A stretch of 64,000 nucleotides of DNA from Rhizobium sp. 2MFCol3.1 (GTDB taxonomy: Bacteria; Pseudomonadota; Alphaproteobacteria; Rhizobiales; Rhizobiaceae): assembly GCF_000377565.1 (NCBI RefSeq), contig NZ_KB898366.1:62001-126000 (forward strand). The letters are read 5' to 3'. The position numbers and the translations under genes were made by a program. The notes under the pieces are model-generated. The model was not told the DNA's origin. It was given only the letters and a program-made list of their open reading frames with translations, and did no database searches. This document shows, piece by piece, positions 24,894-33,458 of the stretch (position 1 is the first letter of the stretch; every line of letters begins with the position of its first letter).

Positions 24894-25958
24894 ATGAGCG
24901 AACTATCGGAAGCCCATGTACGCTCGGGCAAGGTGATGACGGTGGCGGGAGCTATTCCTGCTTCCTCTCTCGGCATCACGCTGATGCACGAGCATATCCT
25001 CAACGACTGCCGCTGCTGGTGGCACGCGCCGAAAACGCCGGAGCGCCAGTATCTTGCCGACAGCTTCGTCTGCATGGAGATCCTGAGCGAGCTGCATCAG
25101 GACCCCTTCGTCAACAAGCACAACATCACGCTTGATGACGAGCCGCTGGCGATCACCGAACTCAAGGATTTCGCAGCGCATGGCGGCCATACGGTCGTCG
25201 AGCCGACGTGCCAGGGCATCGGCCGTGATCCCCGGGCGCTGAAGCGGATATCGCAGGCTTCCAGGCTCAATATCATCATGGGCGCCGGCTACTATCTCGG
25301 CTCGTCGCATCCGGCCAAGGTCGCTGGCATGGCGATCGACCAGATCGCCGACGAGATCGTTCACGAAGCGACCGTTGGCGTCGATGGCACCGATATCAAG
25401 GTCGGATTGATCGGCGAGATCGGTGTATCCTCGGATTTCACCAGTGAGGAAGAGAAGTCGCTGCGCGCGGCGGCGAGGGCGCAGGCACGCACCGGCCTGC
25501 CGCTGATGGTGCATCTGCCAGGCTGGTTCCGGCTCGGCCACAAGGTGCTGGATATAGCGGCCGAGGAGGGGGCGGAGCTTCGCCATACCGTGCTCTGCCA
25601 CATGAACCCGTCGCATGACGATATCGCCTATCAGGGCGAACTCGCCTCGCGCGGCGCTTTCCTGGAATATGACATGATCGGCATGGATTTCTTCTACGCC
25701 GATCAGCAGGTCCAGTGCCCGAGCGACGAGGAAGCGGCGCGTGCCATCGTTAAGCTGGTGGAGCAGGGGCACATCGACCGCATCCTGCTCTCCCACGACG
25801 TCTTCCTGAAGATGATGCTGACGCGCTATGGCGGCAATGGATATGCCTACATCCTCAAGCACTTTCTGCCACGGCTGAAGCGTCACGGGCTGACGGATCA
25901 ACAGCTCGACATTCTCATGCGCGACAATCCGAGATCGGTATTCGAGGCCAAGGCCTGA
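24894..25958 (+). CDS. Phosphotriesterase-family metal-dependent hydrolase
   Basis: A 354-residue amidohydrolase-superfamily protein of the phosphotriesterase group. The first metal motif is MHEHI (H32, H34); other candidate ligands are the glutamate in VVEPTCQGIGRD, histidines in HLPGW and LCHMNPSHDD, and the aspartate in LSHDVFLK. Relatives are lactonases, esterases or phosphohydrolases acting on sugars or lipids. ATG 24894 follows GAGGGCGAT, 7 nt after the permease stop. Given the importer, a sugar lactone or sugar ester is plausible; the true substrate is unknown. Confidence 0.8.
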   Translation: MSELSEAHVRSGKVMTVAGAIPASSLGITLMHEHILNDCRCWWHAPKTPERQYLADSFVCMEILSELHQDPFVNKHNITLDDEPLAITELKDFAAHGGHTVVEPTCQGIGRDPRALKRISQASRLNIIMGAGYYLGSSHPAKVAGMAIDQIADEIVHEATVGVDGTDIKVGLIGEIGVSSDFTSEEEKSLRAAARAQARTGLPLMVHLPGWFRLGHKVLDIAAEEGAELRHTVLCHMNPSHDDIAYQGELASRGAFLEYDMIGMDFFYADQQVQCPSDEEAARAIVKLVEQGHIDRILLSHDVFLKMMLTRYGGNGYAYILKHFLPRLKRHGLTDQQLDILMRDNPRSVFEAKA

Positions 25959-25988
25959 TTGCCAAACGACTATAGAAATGGAAAGACC

Positions 25989-26759
25989 ATGACCAAGAAA
26001 GTCCTCCTCGTCGGCGAGAGCTGGGTCAGCTCCGCCACCCACTACAAAGGCTTCGACCAGTTCGGCAGCGTCACCTTCCATCTCGGCGCCGAGCCGCTGG
26101 TGAAGGCGCTCGAAGGCAGCGAGTACGAGCTGACCTACATGCCGGCCCACGAGGCCGTCGAGAAATTCCCCTTCGATATGGCGGGTCTCGACGTCTATGA
26201 CGTGATCATCCTGTCGGATATCGGCGCCAACTCGCTGCTCTTGCCGCCCGCCGTCTGGCTGCATTCGAAGACCGTGCCGAACCGGCTGAAGCTGATCAAG
26301 GCCTGGGTGGAAAAGGGCGGTGGCCTTTTGATGGTCGGCGGCTATTTCTCCTTCCAGGGCATCGACGGCAAGGCGCGCTGGCGCCGCACGGCCGTCGAGG
26401 ATGTGCTCCCCGTTACCTGCCTGCCCTATGACGACCGCGTCGAGATTCCGGAAGGCACGGGTGCGGTCATCACCAAGGCGGACCACCCGACGGTTGCCGG
26501 CATGGACGGTGAATGGCCGCCGCTGCTTGGCGTCAACGAGGTCGAGGTGCGCGACCGCGCAGATGTCGAGGTTGTCGCCCGCCTGCCCGAAGACCAGGGC
26601 GGCCATCCGCTGCTCGTCACCGGTACGTTCGGTAGCGGACGAAGCGCTGCCTGGACGTCCGATATCGGGCCGCACTGGCTATCGCCCGCTTTCTGCGAAT
26701 GGGAAGGCTACGGCCGTCTTTGGAAGAACATTCTCGGCTGGTTGAGCGACAATCGCTGA
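25989..26759 (+). CDS. ThuA/glutamine-amidotransferase-like protein, copy 1
   Basis: A 256-residue protein with the class I amidotransferase-like fold (GATase1_like/ThuA-like). Conserved stretches are LLVGESWVSSATHYKG at the N-terminus, ILSDIGANSLLLPP in the middle and AWTSDIGPHW near the end. At the place where the nucleophile cysteine would sit the sequence reads MVGGYFSFQG, so glutaminase activity is unlikely. A close paralogue lies at 31859-32632 beside the second importer of this region. Start ATG 25989 has GGAAAGACC upstream. Function unknown; the family often sits in sugar catabolic operons. Confidence 0.75.
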   Translation: MTKKVLLVGESWVSSATHYKGFDQFGSVTFHLGAEPLVKALEGSEYELTYMPAHEAVEKFPFDMAGLDVYDVIILSDIGANSLLLPPAVWLHSKTVPNRLKLIKAWVEKGGGLLMVGGYFSFQGIDGKARWRRTAVEDVLPVTCLPYDDRVEIPEGTGAVITKADHPTVAGMDGEWPPLLGVNEVEVRDRADVEVVARLPEDQGGHPLLVTGTFGSGRSAAWTSDIGPHWLSPAFCEWEGYGRLWKNILGWLSDNR

Positions 26760-26770
26760 GGCGTCGATGG

Positions 26771-26799
26771 GATCCGGCGCGCTTCAGCGCGCCAGGATC
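26771..26799. terminator. Hairpin between convergent genes, probable bidirectional terminator
   Basis: GGCGCGCT (26776-26783) pairs with AGCGCGCC (26786-26793), and GATCC/GGATC extend the stem. It lies between the stop of the ThuA-like gene and the end of the convergent kinase gene, overlapping the kinase stop. There is no T-run, so termination strength is uncertain. Confidence 0.5.
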
Positions 26800-27695
26800 G
26801 CCTGAAGTTCCTCGCTGGTCGGGAAAGCCGAGCGGGTGCCGCGGCGGCTGACGGTCAGAGCGGAGGCGGATGCGGCATGGCCGATGGCGCGGGTGTCGAG
26901 TTCGACGCCGCGCAAAGCGGCTGACGCCAGCGCCACGGCCATGAAAGTGTCGCCGGCGCCTGTGGTGTCGATCGCCCTGGTGGCTACGGCCGGGATGGTG
27001 GCAATCGCCGCCGAACGGCTTGCCAGCAGTGCGCCGTCGCTGCCGAGCGTCAGAACAACGTGGCGGACCCCTGACTGCAGCAGCTTTTCGGTCGCTGCTG
27101 TGTCGGACGAACCGGTGAGGCTTTCCGCCTCGCCTCGGTTCAAGAAGGCGATGTCGATCAGCGGCCAAAAGTCGCCGAAATAGGGCCTGAGAGGCGAGGG
27201 GTTAAAGGCCGTGACGAGGCCACGGCGGCGGGCTTCCTGAAGCAGGCCGAGCGTGGTTGCCGCGTTCAGATTGCCCTGCAGGACCATGAGGTCGCCGGCA
27301 GTGGCGGTGTCGAGCGCGGCGATGGCTTCTTCCGGCGTCAGCGAGCCGGCTGAATCAGTGGTGGTAACGATGGCGTTCTCGCCGTCGGGCGTGGTGAAGA
27401 TGATAGAGAAGTCGCTGGAACAGCCGGCAAGCGCGATCAGCTTGGCCTCGACCGGTTCCGGCGCCATTTGATTGCGAATAGTCTGGGCGCGGAGATCCTC
27501 GCCCACGGCCGCGACGAGGGTGGTGGGGAGGCCGGTGCGCGCCATGACCACCGCCTGGTTCGCACCCTTGCCGCCAAGGTCGCGCGTTTCTTCGCGGCCG
27601 AGGATCGAAGCCCCGGCTTCCGGCATGGTCGACACGGATATGGTTTCGTCGACAGCGACGTTACCGATGACATGAGCACGAACATTGGCAGGCAT
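26784..27695 (-). CDS. PfkB-family sugar kinase (ribokinase-like)
   Basis: A 303-residue PfkB/ribokinase-fold kinase. The N-terminal LGGKGANQAV motif and the C-terminal catalytic DTTGAGDTF motif (near residue 245-253) are intact. It should phosphorylate a sugar or nucleoside released from the imported compound. The frame extends to 27779, but ATG 27695 (MPANVRAHVIGN) fits family length and has AAGG upstream. Oddly, it faces against the surrounding genes: it converges with the ThuA-like gene and diverges from the BtpA gene with only 25 nt between starts. Confidence 0.85.
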   Translation of the reverse strand: MPANVRAHVIGNVAVDETISVSTMPEAGASILGREETRDLGGKGANQAVVMARTGLPTTLVAAVGEDLRAQTIRNQMAPEPVEAKLIALAGCSSDFSIIFTTPDGENAIVTTTDSAGSLTPEEAIAALDTATAGDLMVLQGNLNAATTLGLLQEARRRGLVTAFNPSPLRPYFGDFWPLIDIAFLNRGEAESLTGSSDTAATEKLLQSGVRHVVLTLGSDGALLASRSAAIATIPAVATRAIDTTGAGDTFMAVALASAALRGVELDTRAIGHAASASALTVSRRGTRSAFPTSEELQAILAR

Positions 27696-27720
27696 GGCTG
27701 GCCTTCGAAAGGAAATGAAA

Positions 27721-28563
27721 ATGCAGACGATTTCGGATAATAATTCAAGCGCCATAAGGGAAATATTCGGCACTGACAAGGCACTGATCGGGATGATCCA
27801 TTGCTCGCCCTTTCCCGGCGCCCCTCGCTATCGAGGCACGAGTGTCGACGCGATCTACGACGTGGCGATGCGCGATGCCGAGGCGCTGATTGAAGGCGGG
27901 CTGCACGGTTTGATCATTGAGAACCATGGCGATATTCCCTTCTCCAAGCCCGACGATATCGGCCCCGAGACATCCGCCTTCATGTCTGTTGTCACCGACC
28001 GGATCGGTCGCGCCACGGGCATTCCGATGGGCATCAATGTGCTTGCCAACGCGCCGATTCCGGCGTTTGCCATCGCCATGGCCGGCGGCGCCAAGTTCAT
28101 TCGCGTCAATCAGTGGGCCAACGCCTATGTCGCCAACGAAGGCTTCATGGAAGGCCGTGCGGCCGAGGCGATGCGCTATCGTTCGGCCCTGCGTGCCGAG
28201 CACATCAAGGTCTTCGCAGACAGCCATGTGAAGCATGGCGCGCACGCGATCACCGCCGACCGGACGATCGAGGAACTGACCCGCGATCTCGCCTTCTTCG
28301 ACGCCGACGTGGTGATTGCCACTGGCCAGCGGACCGGCAATTCGGCGACCGTGGAGGAGATCGATACGATCGGTGCGGCGACCCACCTGCCGCTGCTCGT
28401 CGGCTCCGGCGTTACCAAGGACAACATCGTCGAAATCCTGAAGCGCACCAACGGCGTCATCGTCGCCTCATCGCTGAAGGAAGGTGGCGTCTGGTGGAAT
28501 CCGGTGGAACTCTCCCGCGTCAAAGCCTTCGTCGAAGCGGCGCGTCCGGGTCTGGAAGCCTGA
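27721..28563 (+). CDS. BtpA/SgcQ-family protein
   Basis: A 280-residue (beta/alpha)8-barrel protein of the BtpA/SgcQ family, recognised by GMIHCSPFPGAPRY at the N-terminus, LIIENHGDIPF, and the C-terminal LLVGSGVTKDNI. BtpA was first linked to photosystem I stability in cyanobacteria, but bacterial SgcQ relatives lie in sugar operons and their reaction is not established. ATG 27721 is preceded by AAAGGA at 8 nt; ATG 27715 is too close. It starts a three-gene run, with the TenA-like gene starting just after its stop. Confidence 0.8.
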   Translation: MQTISDNNSSAIREIFGTDKALIGMIHCSPFPGAPRYRGTSVDAIYDVAMRDAEALIEGGLHGLIIENHGDIPFSKPDDIGPETSAFMSVVTDRIGRATGIPMGINVLANAPIPAFAIAMAGGAKFIRVNQWANAYVANEGFMEGRAAEAMRYRSALRAEHIKVFADSHVKHGAHAITADRTIEELTRDLAFFDADVVIATGQRTGNSATVEEIDTIGAATHLPLLVGSGVTKDNIVEILKRTNGVIVASSLKEGGVWWNPVELSRVKAFVEAARPGLEA

Positions 28564-28564
28564 T

Positions 28565-29209
28565 ATGAGCGAGACCCTCTCCGAGCAAATCCTGCGTGAA
28601 AATGCCGCCGTCCTAGATGCGATGGTCAACCATCGCTTCGTCGAGGACATCAAGGCCAACCGGCTTTCGAAGGAGGTTTTCGAGCGTTACCTCGTGTTCG
28701 AGGGCGCCTTCGTGGATACCGCAATTTCGATTTTCGCCTTTGCCGCCGCCAAGGCAGAGACGATCGTCCAGAAGCGCTGGCTGATCGGAGTTCTGGATGC
28801 GCTGGCCAACCAGCAGATCGCCTATTTCGAAAAGACCTTTGCCGAGCGCGGCATCGATCCTGCGGCCTATAACACGGCGATGCCCGAAGTGGCGGCGTTC
28901 CGCGACGGTATGCTGTCGATCTCCCGCGATGGCGGCTACCTTGATACCGTCGCGGCGATGTTCGCCGCCGAGTGGATGTACTGGACGTGGTCGAAGGAGG
29001 CTGTCCGTTGCACGATGAGCGATCCGCTGCTCAAGGCGTGGGTGGACCTGCACGCGCACGAGGACTTCGCCGCCCAAGCGCTGTGGCTGAAGGCGGAGCT
29101 CGATATGGCCGGCGAGGGCATGAGCATGGTGAAGCGGTCTCGCCTCAGTGCCATCTTCGGCCGCGCGCAGGCACTGGAAATCGCCTTCCATGACGCTCCC
29201 TATCTCTGA
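28565..29209 (+). CDS. TenA-like protein of the TenA_E type
   Basis: A 214-residue all-helical TenA/THI-4-family protein. At the position of the active-site cysteine (Cys135 of Bacillus TenA) the sequence is AAEWMYW with glutamate at residue 136, so it belongs to the TenA_E type and should not be a classical thiaminase II. Plant TenA_E proteins hydrolyse formylaminopyrimidine and aminopyrimidine breakdown products of thiamine. Here it lies between BtpA and an M20 amidohydrolase, which suggests hydrolysis of an amine or amide on a related substrate. The thiamine link is inference. Confidence 0.8.
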   Translation: MSETLSEQILRENAAVLDAMVNHRFVEDIKANRLSKEVFERYLVFEGAFVDTAISIFAFAAAKAETIVQKRWLIGVLDALANQQIAYFEKTFAERGIDPAAYNTAMPEVAAFRDGMLSISRDGGYLDTVAAMFAAEWMYWTWSKEAVRCTMSDPLLKAWVDLHAHEDFAAQALWLKAELDMAGEGMSMVKRSRLSAIFGRAQALEIAFHDAPYL

Positions 29210-29218
29210 GGTAATCCT

Positions 29219-30472
29219 ATGCTCGATATCGACGGCGATCGTCTCAATGCGCGGCTCGCAGCTTTTGCCGCCATCGGCGGAACGGCCAATGGCGGCGTCA
29301 ATCGGCAAGCGTTGACGGAAGGCGACCGTCGCGCGCGGCGGCTTCTGGGCGAGCTTGCGCAGGCGAGGGGATTCCTCGTTTTCCAGGACCCGATGGCAAA
29401 CCTATTCATTCGGCGCAAAGGCCGGGACGACACGGCGGCGCCTGTTGTCATCGGCAGTCACCTCGACAGCCAGCCAGCCGGCGGCCGGTTCGACGGCGCG
29501 TTGGGGACGCTGTCCGCCTTCGAAGTGCTGGAGAGCCTGGAAGATGCCGGCATCGAGACGGAACGCCCCGTTGTTGTGGTCTCATGGACCAACGAGGAGG
29601 GGTGCCGCTTTGCGCCGGGTTGCATGGGCTCCATGGCCTTTTCTGCCGGCGAGATCCCTGCCGCCTGGCAGGGCAAGGTCGCCACCGATGGCGCCAGCTT
29701 TGCCGAGGAGTTGGCGCTGACGATCGCGAGCCTGCCGGAGGCCGAGATGCTTCCGCTCGGCTTTTCGGTTCACGCCTATATCGAAGTCCATATCGAGCAG
29801 GGGCCTTCGCTCGAGGCAAACGAAATTCCGATCGGCGTGGTCAAGGGCATCCAGGGCACGCGTTGGCTGGACGTGGCGGTCACGGGCCAGACGGCGCATG
29901 CCGGTACGACGGGATTGTCCTATCGCCGCGACCCGCTGCGGGCGCTGACTGCCGCCTTGTCGAGCTTATACGAGACGGTGATGCCTGATGATCCAGACGC
30001 AAGATTCACAGTCGGACGCATTTCGGCCGAACCGGGTTCGGTCAACGCGATCCCGGATCGGGTCCGCTGCACAATCGACATGCGCCATCCAGAACCATCG
30101 CGGCTCGATGATATCGAACGGCTCGTGATCTCGTGCATCACCGTGGAGGCGAGGCGGCAGGGCTGCAACGCCGAAATCACGCGATCCTTCGATATGGCGC
30201 CCTGTATTTTTTCCGACACGCTGCAGCAGGCGATCGAGCAGGCCGCCGCCGCGCGCAAAATCAAAAGCGCCGCCATGCTGTCAGGGGCTTTCCATGACGC
30301 GCTGTTCGTCAATCGCGTCGCACCGGCTGCTATGATTTTCGTTCCGTGCCGCGATGGGCTCAGTCACAACGAGGCCGAATATGTCGAGCCTGCGCATGCA
30401 GTCACCGGCTGCGACGTGCTGGCACAGGCGACGCTTGAGATTGCCGGCGAGAGCGAAAACGGGCGATCGTAA
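29219..30472 (+). CDS. M20-family amidohydrolase (hydantoinase/carbamoylase type)
   Basis: A 417-residue zinc-dependent amidase of the N-carbamoyl-amino acid hydrolase/allantoate amidohydrolase group. Metal ligands are visible in GSHLDSQPAGGRFDGALG (H and D), the catalytic pair in SWTNEEGCRF, HIEQGPSLE, and a C-terminal SHNEAEY. It should remove a carbamoyl, formyl or ureido group from a small molecule in the cytoplasm. It ends the operon; 10 nt separate it from the TenA-like gene. The exact substrate cannot be read from sequence. Confidence 0.85.
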   Translation: MLDIDGDRLNARLAAFAAIGGTANGGVNRQALTEGDRRARRLLGELAQARGFLVFQDPMANLFIRRKGRDDTAAPVVIGSHLDSQPAGGRFDGALGTLSAFEVLESLEDAGIETERPVVVVSWTNEEGCRFAPGCMGSMAFSAGEIPAAWQGKVATDGASFAEELALTIASLPEAEMLPLGFSVHAYIEVHIEQGPSLEANEIPIGVVKGIQGTRWLDVAVTGQTAHAGTTGLSYRRDPLRALTAALSSLYETVMPDDPDARFTVGRISAEPGSVNAIPDRVRCTIDMRHPEPSRLDDIERLVISCITVEARRQGCNAEITRSFDMAPCIFSDTLQQAIEQAAAARKIKSAAMLSGAFHDALFVNRVAPAAMIFVPCRDGLSHNEAEYVEPAHAVTGCDVLAQATLEIAGESENGRS

Positions 30473-30612
30473 ATCTGGATTGAAATATTTTCAATTCGGG
30501 CAATTTGAAGGGAATACTTCCAATTGTTTGTCGAGTTTCCGATATTTTAGCAAAGTTTGCGACAGACATTGGAATATCGTTTCTTTGACGATCGCGAAAC
30601 CCGCCCATACGC

Positions 30613-30626
30613 TTGAAGCGCTTCAA
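30613..30626. promoter_or_regulatory. LacI-type operator upstream of the HTH-kinase fusion
   Basis: The perfect 14-bp palindrome TTGAAGCGCTTCAA has the central CG of LacI-family operators and ends 14 nt before the start codon of the LacI-HTH/PfkB gene, so that protein may repress itself here. Further upstream (about 30490-30510) an imperfect TTCAATT...AATTTGAA repeat is also seen. Confidence 0.65.
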
Positions 30627-30640
30627 TTGGCAGGGAAACG

Positions 30641-31840
30641 ATGAAAAAAGGCCGTCCCACGATTACGGATGTTGCGCGCGCCGCCGGAGTTTCGGTCGGC
30701 ACCGTGTCCAATTTCCTCAACGGGACGGTGCCTGTAAAAGCGGAGACCGCCGAAAAAATTCAGGCAACTATTCAGAAGCTTGCCTATCGCCCAAGTGTGT
30801 TTGCTCGGTCGCTGCCGATGATGTCGGCGCGCAAGGTCAAGGCGGCGGAGGGCAATCCTCGCCTGCTCGTCGTCGGTCATATCTGCGTCGATTATCTCTG
30901 TCGCGTTCAGGTCCTGCCGCACAGAGACGACCGCGTCGCCGCAAGCCATATCGACAAGGCGCTCGGTGGCCCGGCTGCCAACCTTGCCGTCGCCGCCGCG
31001 GCCGTCGGCACGCCCTACGGGCTTCAGGTCGATCTTGCGACGGCCGTTGGCGACGATGCCGACAGCGAGTGGGCGATGGCCGAACTGATGGCGCATGGCG
31101 TCAACGTGCTGCCGATCCGTCGGCCGGGCAAGAACCGCCTGCCTCGCGCCATGGTCATCATCGAGGCCAATGGCAGCCGCACGATCATTCACGAGACCTT
31201 CGAGCTCAGCGAGATCGATCTCACCGCCAACATGGATATTACCCCCGGCCGGGTTCGCTCCTGCGTCCATATCGAGGGCTTCCACTACGAACGCATGATG
31301 CCGTCTATCGCCCGGTTCCACGAGGCAGGCTGGAATGTCAGCCTCCACACTGCCGGCTTGCCGGAGGGGTCGCGCAATCCGGAGGCCTTCGAGCACATGA
31401 TCGGCCAGGTCGACCTGACCTTCATCAATGACGATACGCTGCGCGAGATCTACGCCATCCGCACGCCGCTTGCTTCGATGATCGAGGAAGCAGCGCGCAC
31501 CATCGCTCGGGTAAAGCGGCGCGGCGACGTCGTGCTGACCCTCGGCGAATTCGGCGCGGTGGTTTTCCGCAAGAGCGGTGGCCCGCCAATCGAGGTGCCG
31601 GCGCTACCGGTGAGCCGGATCGATGCGACCGGCGCGGGCGACGCTTTCGCCGGAATTTTCCTCAGCCTTTGGATGCACGGACGGCCGCTGGTCGATGCCG
31701 CGCGCCACGCCGCCGTCGGCGCCAGCCTGACGACGACGGCCGAAGGCGCGCAGGGTCGCACGGCGAGCGCCGGAGAACTCGAGGCACTGCTGTCGGCGGT
31801 CGAAGCCAAGGCTGGCACATTTTCGAAACGACATGACTGA
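30641..31840 (+). CDS. LacI-type DNA-binding domain fused to a PfkB sugar kinase
   Basis: A 399-residue protein with a rare domain order. Residues 5-60 form a LacI helix-turn-helix (ITDVARAAGVSVGTVSNFLN and the following hinge helix region), but instead of the usual periplasmic-binding effector domain residues 72-390 form a PfkB/ribokinase kinase. The kinase keeps GGPAANLAVAAAAVG and the catalytic DATGAGDAFAG near residue 327-337, so it may be active. The kinase domain could phosphorylate the imported sugar or serve as the sugar sensor for DNA binding. A LacI-type palindrome lies just upstream. It heads the rightward cluster with the second ThuA-like gene and an importer. Confidence 0.88.
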   Translation: MKKGRPTITDVARAAGVSVGTVSNFLNGTVPVKAETAEKIQATIQKLAYRPSVFARSLPMMSARKVKAAEGNPRLLVVGHICVDYLCRVQVLPHRDDRVAASHIDKALGGPAANLAVAAAAVGTPYGLQVDLATAVGDDADSEWAMAELMAHGVNVLPIRRPGKNRLPRAMVIIEANGSRTIIHETFELSEIDLTANMDITPGRVRSCVHIEGFHYERMMPSIARFHEAGWNVSLHTAGLPEGSRNPEAFEHMIGQVDLTFINDDTLREIYAIRTPLASMIEEAARTIARVKRRGDVVLTLGEFGAVVFRKSGGPPIEVPALPVSRIDATGAGDAFAGIFLSLWMHGRPLVDAARHAAVGASLTTTAEGAQGRTASAGELEALLSAVEAKAGTFSKRHD

Positions 31841-31858
31841 AAAGACAAGGAGATGGAC

Positions 31859-32632
31859 ATGGTGACGAAGGTTTTGCTGGTTGGGGAGAGCTGGGTCAGC
31901 TCGGCGACCCATTACAAGGGGTTCGACCAGTTCGGCAGCGTGACCTTCCATCTGGGCGCCGAACCGCTGGTCGCCGCCCTTCAGGGCGACGAGTTCGAGA
32001 TTACCTATCTGACGGCGCATGATTGCGTCGAGAAATTCCCCTTCACGCTGGAGGGGCTGTCGGAATACCAGGTTACCCTCCTGTCCGATATCGGCGCCAA
32101 TTCACTGCTCCTGCCGCCGGCCGTATGGCTGCACGGCAAGCCCGTTCCCAACCGGCTGAAGCTCATCCGCGAATGGACGAAGACCGGTGGCGGCCTCGTC
32201 ATGGCTGGCGGCTACTTCTCCTTCCAAGGCATTGATGGCAAGGCGCGCTGGCGCCGCACGCCGGTCGAGGAAGCGCTGCCCGTCACCTGCTTGCCCTACG
32301 ACGACCGTCTGGAGATACCTGAGGGCTTCAAGGCCGTCGTCGCCGGCGCGGGAACCCATCCGATCCTTGAAGGCGTCGAAGGCGAATGGCCGCTGCTCCT
32401 CGGCGCCAACGAGGTCGTCGTCAAGGACGGCGAGGGCATCGAGGTTCTGGCCACTCTGCCCGAGGAAGAAGGAGGTCATCCGCTTCTCGTCACCGGTAGC
32501 TATGGCAAGGGTCGCACCGTCGCCTGGACGTCGGATATCGGTCCACACTGGGTTCCGAACGAGTTCGTTGCTTGGCCCGGCTACGCCACGATCTGGAAGA
32601 ACATCCTGCGCTGGGCGAGCCAGGCCAAGTGA
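31859..32632 (+). CDS. ThuA/glutamine-amidotransferase-like protein, copy 2
   Basis: A 257-residue paralogue of the protein at 25989-26759; both begin with VLLVGESWVSSATHYKG and end with AWTSDIGPHW, and they match over the full length, at a level that looks like old duplication at DNA level. The nucleophile cysteine is again missing (MAGGYFSFQG). AAGGAG lies 7 nt before ATG 31859; ATG 31853 is too close. It stands between the HTH-kinase fusion and importer 3. Having one copy per importer suggests a substrate-specific job shared by both clusters. Confidence 0.75.
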   Translation: MVTKVLLVGESWVSSATHYKGFDQFGSVTFHLGAEPLVAALQGDEFEITYLTAHDCVEKFPFTLEGLSEYQVTLLSDIGANSLLLPPAVWLHGKPVPNRLKLIREWTKTGGGLVMAGGYFSFQGIDGKARWRRTPVEEALPVTCLPYDDRLEIPEGFKAVVAGAGTHPILEGVEGEWPLLLGANEVVVKDGEGIEVLATLPEEEGGHPLLVTGSYGKGRTVAWTSDIGPHWVPNEFVAWPGYATIWKNILRWASQAK

Positions 32633-32654
32633 TCAGCAGCGAAGGACAAGCACG

Positions 32655-33428
32655 ATGACTGTTCCATTTCTGCGCGCGATCGGGATCACCAAACGCTTCG
32701 GCGCGCTCACCGCGCTAAGGGGCGTTGATCTCGAGATCAACGGCGGCGAGGTTCTGGCCCTGCTCGGCGACAACGGAGCCGGCAAGTCCACCTTCATCAA
32801 GATCCTGGCCGGCGCTCATCCGCAGAGCGACGGCGAGCTGCTGGTCGAAGGCGAGCCCGTCCATTTCTCTTCGCCCAAGGATGCGGCAAGCTCCGGCATC
32901 GCAACGATTTTTCAGGAGCTCGCGCTGTCGGAAAATCTGTCGATCTCGGAAAACGTCTTTCTTGGGCGAGAGCTCAAGCGCTCGGTTCTCGGGGTTCCGT
33001 TCCTGCGGCGCAAGGCGATGCGCGACCGGGTCGATGGCCTGCTGCACGAGCTGGACGCCCACATCTCCGACCCGCAGGCGCCTGTCGGCAGTCTCTCGGG
33101 CGGGCAGCGCCAGGCCGTCGCGATCTGCCGGGCGCTCAACCTCAACGCCAAGCTCGTCATCATGGACGAACCGACGGCCGCACTTGCCGTTGCCGAGACC
33201 CGCAAGGTGCTGCAGCTCACCCGCAAGCTTGCAGAACGTGGCTGCGCGGTCGTGCTGATCAGCCACAACATTGCCGATGTTTTCGAGGTCGCCGACCGCA
33301 TGGTCGTCTTCCTCCGCGGCCGAAAGGTCGCCGAGCGGCGGAAGGAAGAGACCAACCCCGAAGAAATCGTCTCCCTCATCACAGGCGCTCATCCCGACGT
33401 GCGGGCGCTTGAACAAAACAACCAATAA
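32655..33428 (+). CDS. Ribose/AI-2-type ABC importer 3, ATP-binding protein (single NBD)
   Basis: A 257-residue single-domain sugar-importer ATPase. Walker A is GDNGAGKST, the signature LSGGQRQAVAICRA, Walker B LVIMDEPTAA. The open frame extends upstream to 32187, but that part overlaps the ThuA-like gene; ATG 32655 with GAAGGA upstream is the true start. It serves the two permeases encoded downstream. Confidence 0.9.
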   Translation: MTVPFLRAIGITKRFGALTALRGVDLEINGGEVLALLGDNGAGKSTFIKILAGAHPQSDGELLVEGEPVHFSSPKDAASSGIATIFQELALSENLSISENVFLGRELKRSVLGVPFLRRKAMRDRVDGLLHELDAHISDPQAPVGSLSGGQRQAVAICRALNLNAKLVIMDEPTAALAVAETRKVLQLTRKLAERGCAVVLISHNIADVFEVADRMVVFLRGRKVAERRKEETNPEEIVSLITGAHPDVRALEQNNQ

Positions 33429-33458
33429 AGCGCGTCAAACCGTTCCAGAGAGGATCCC

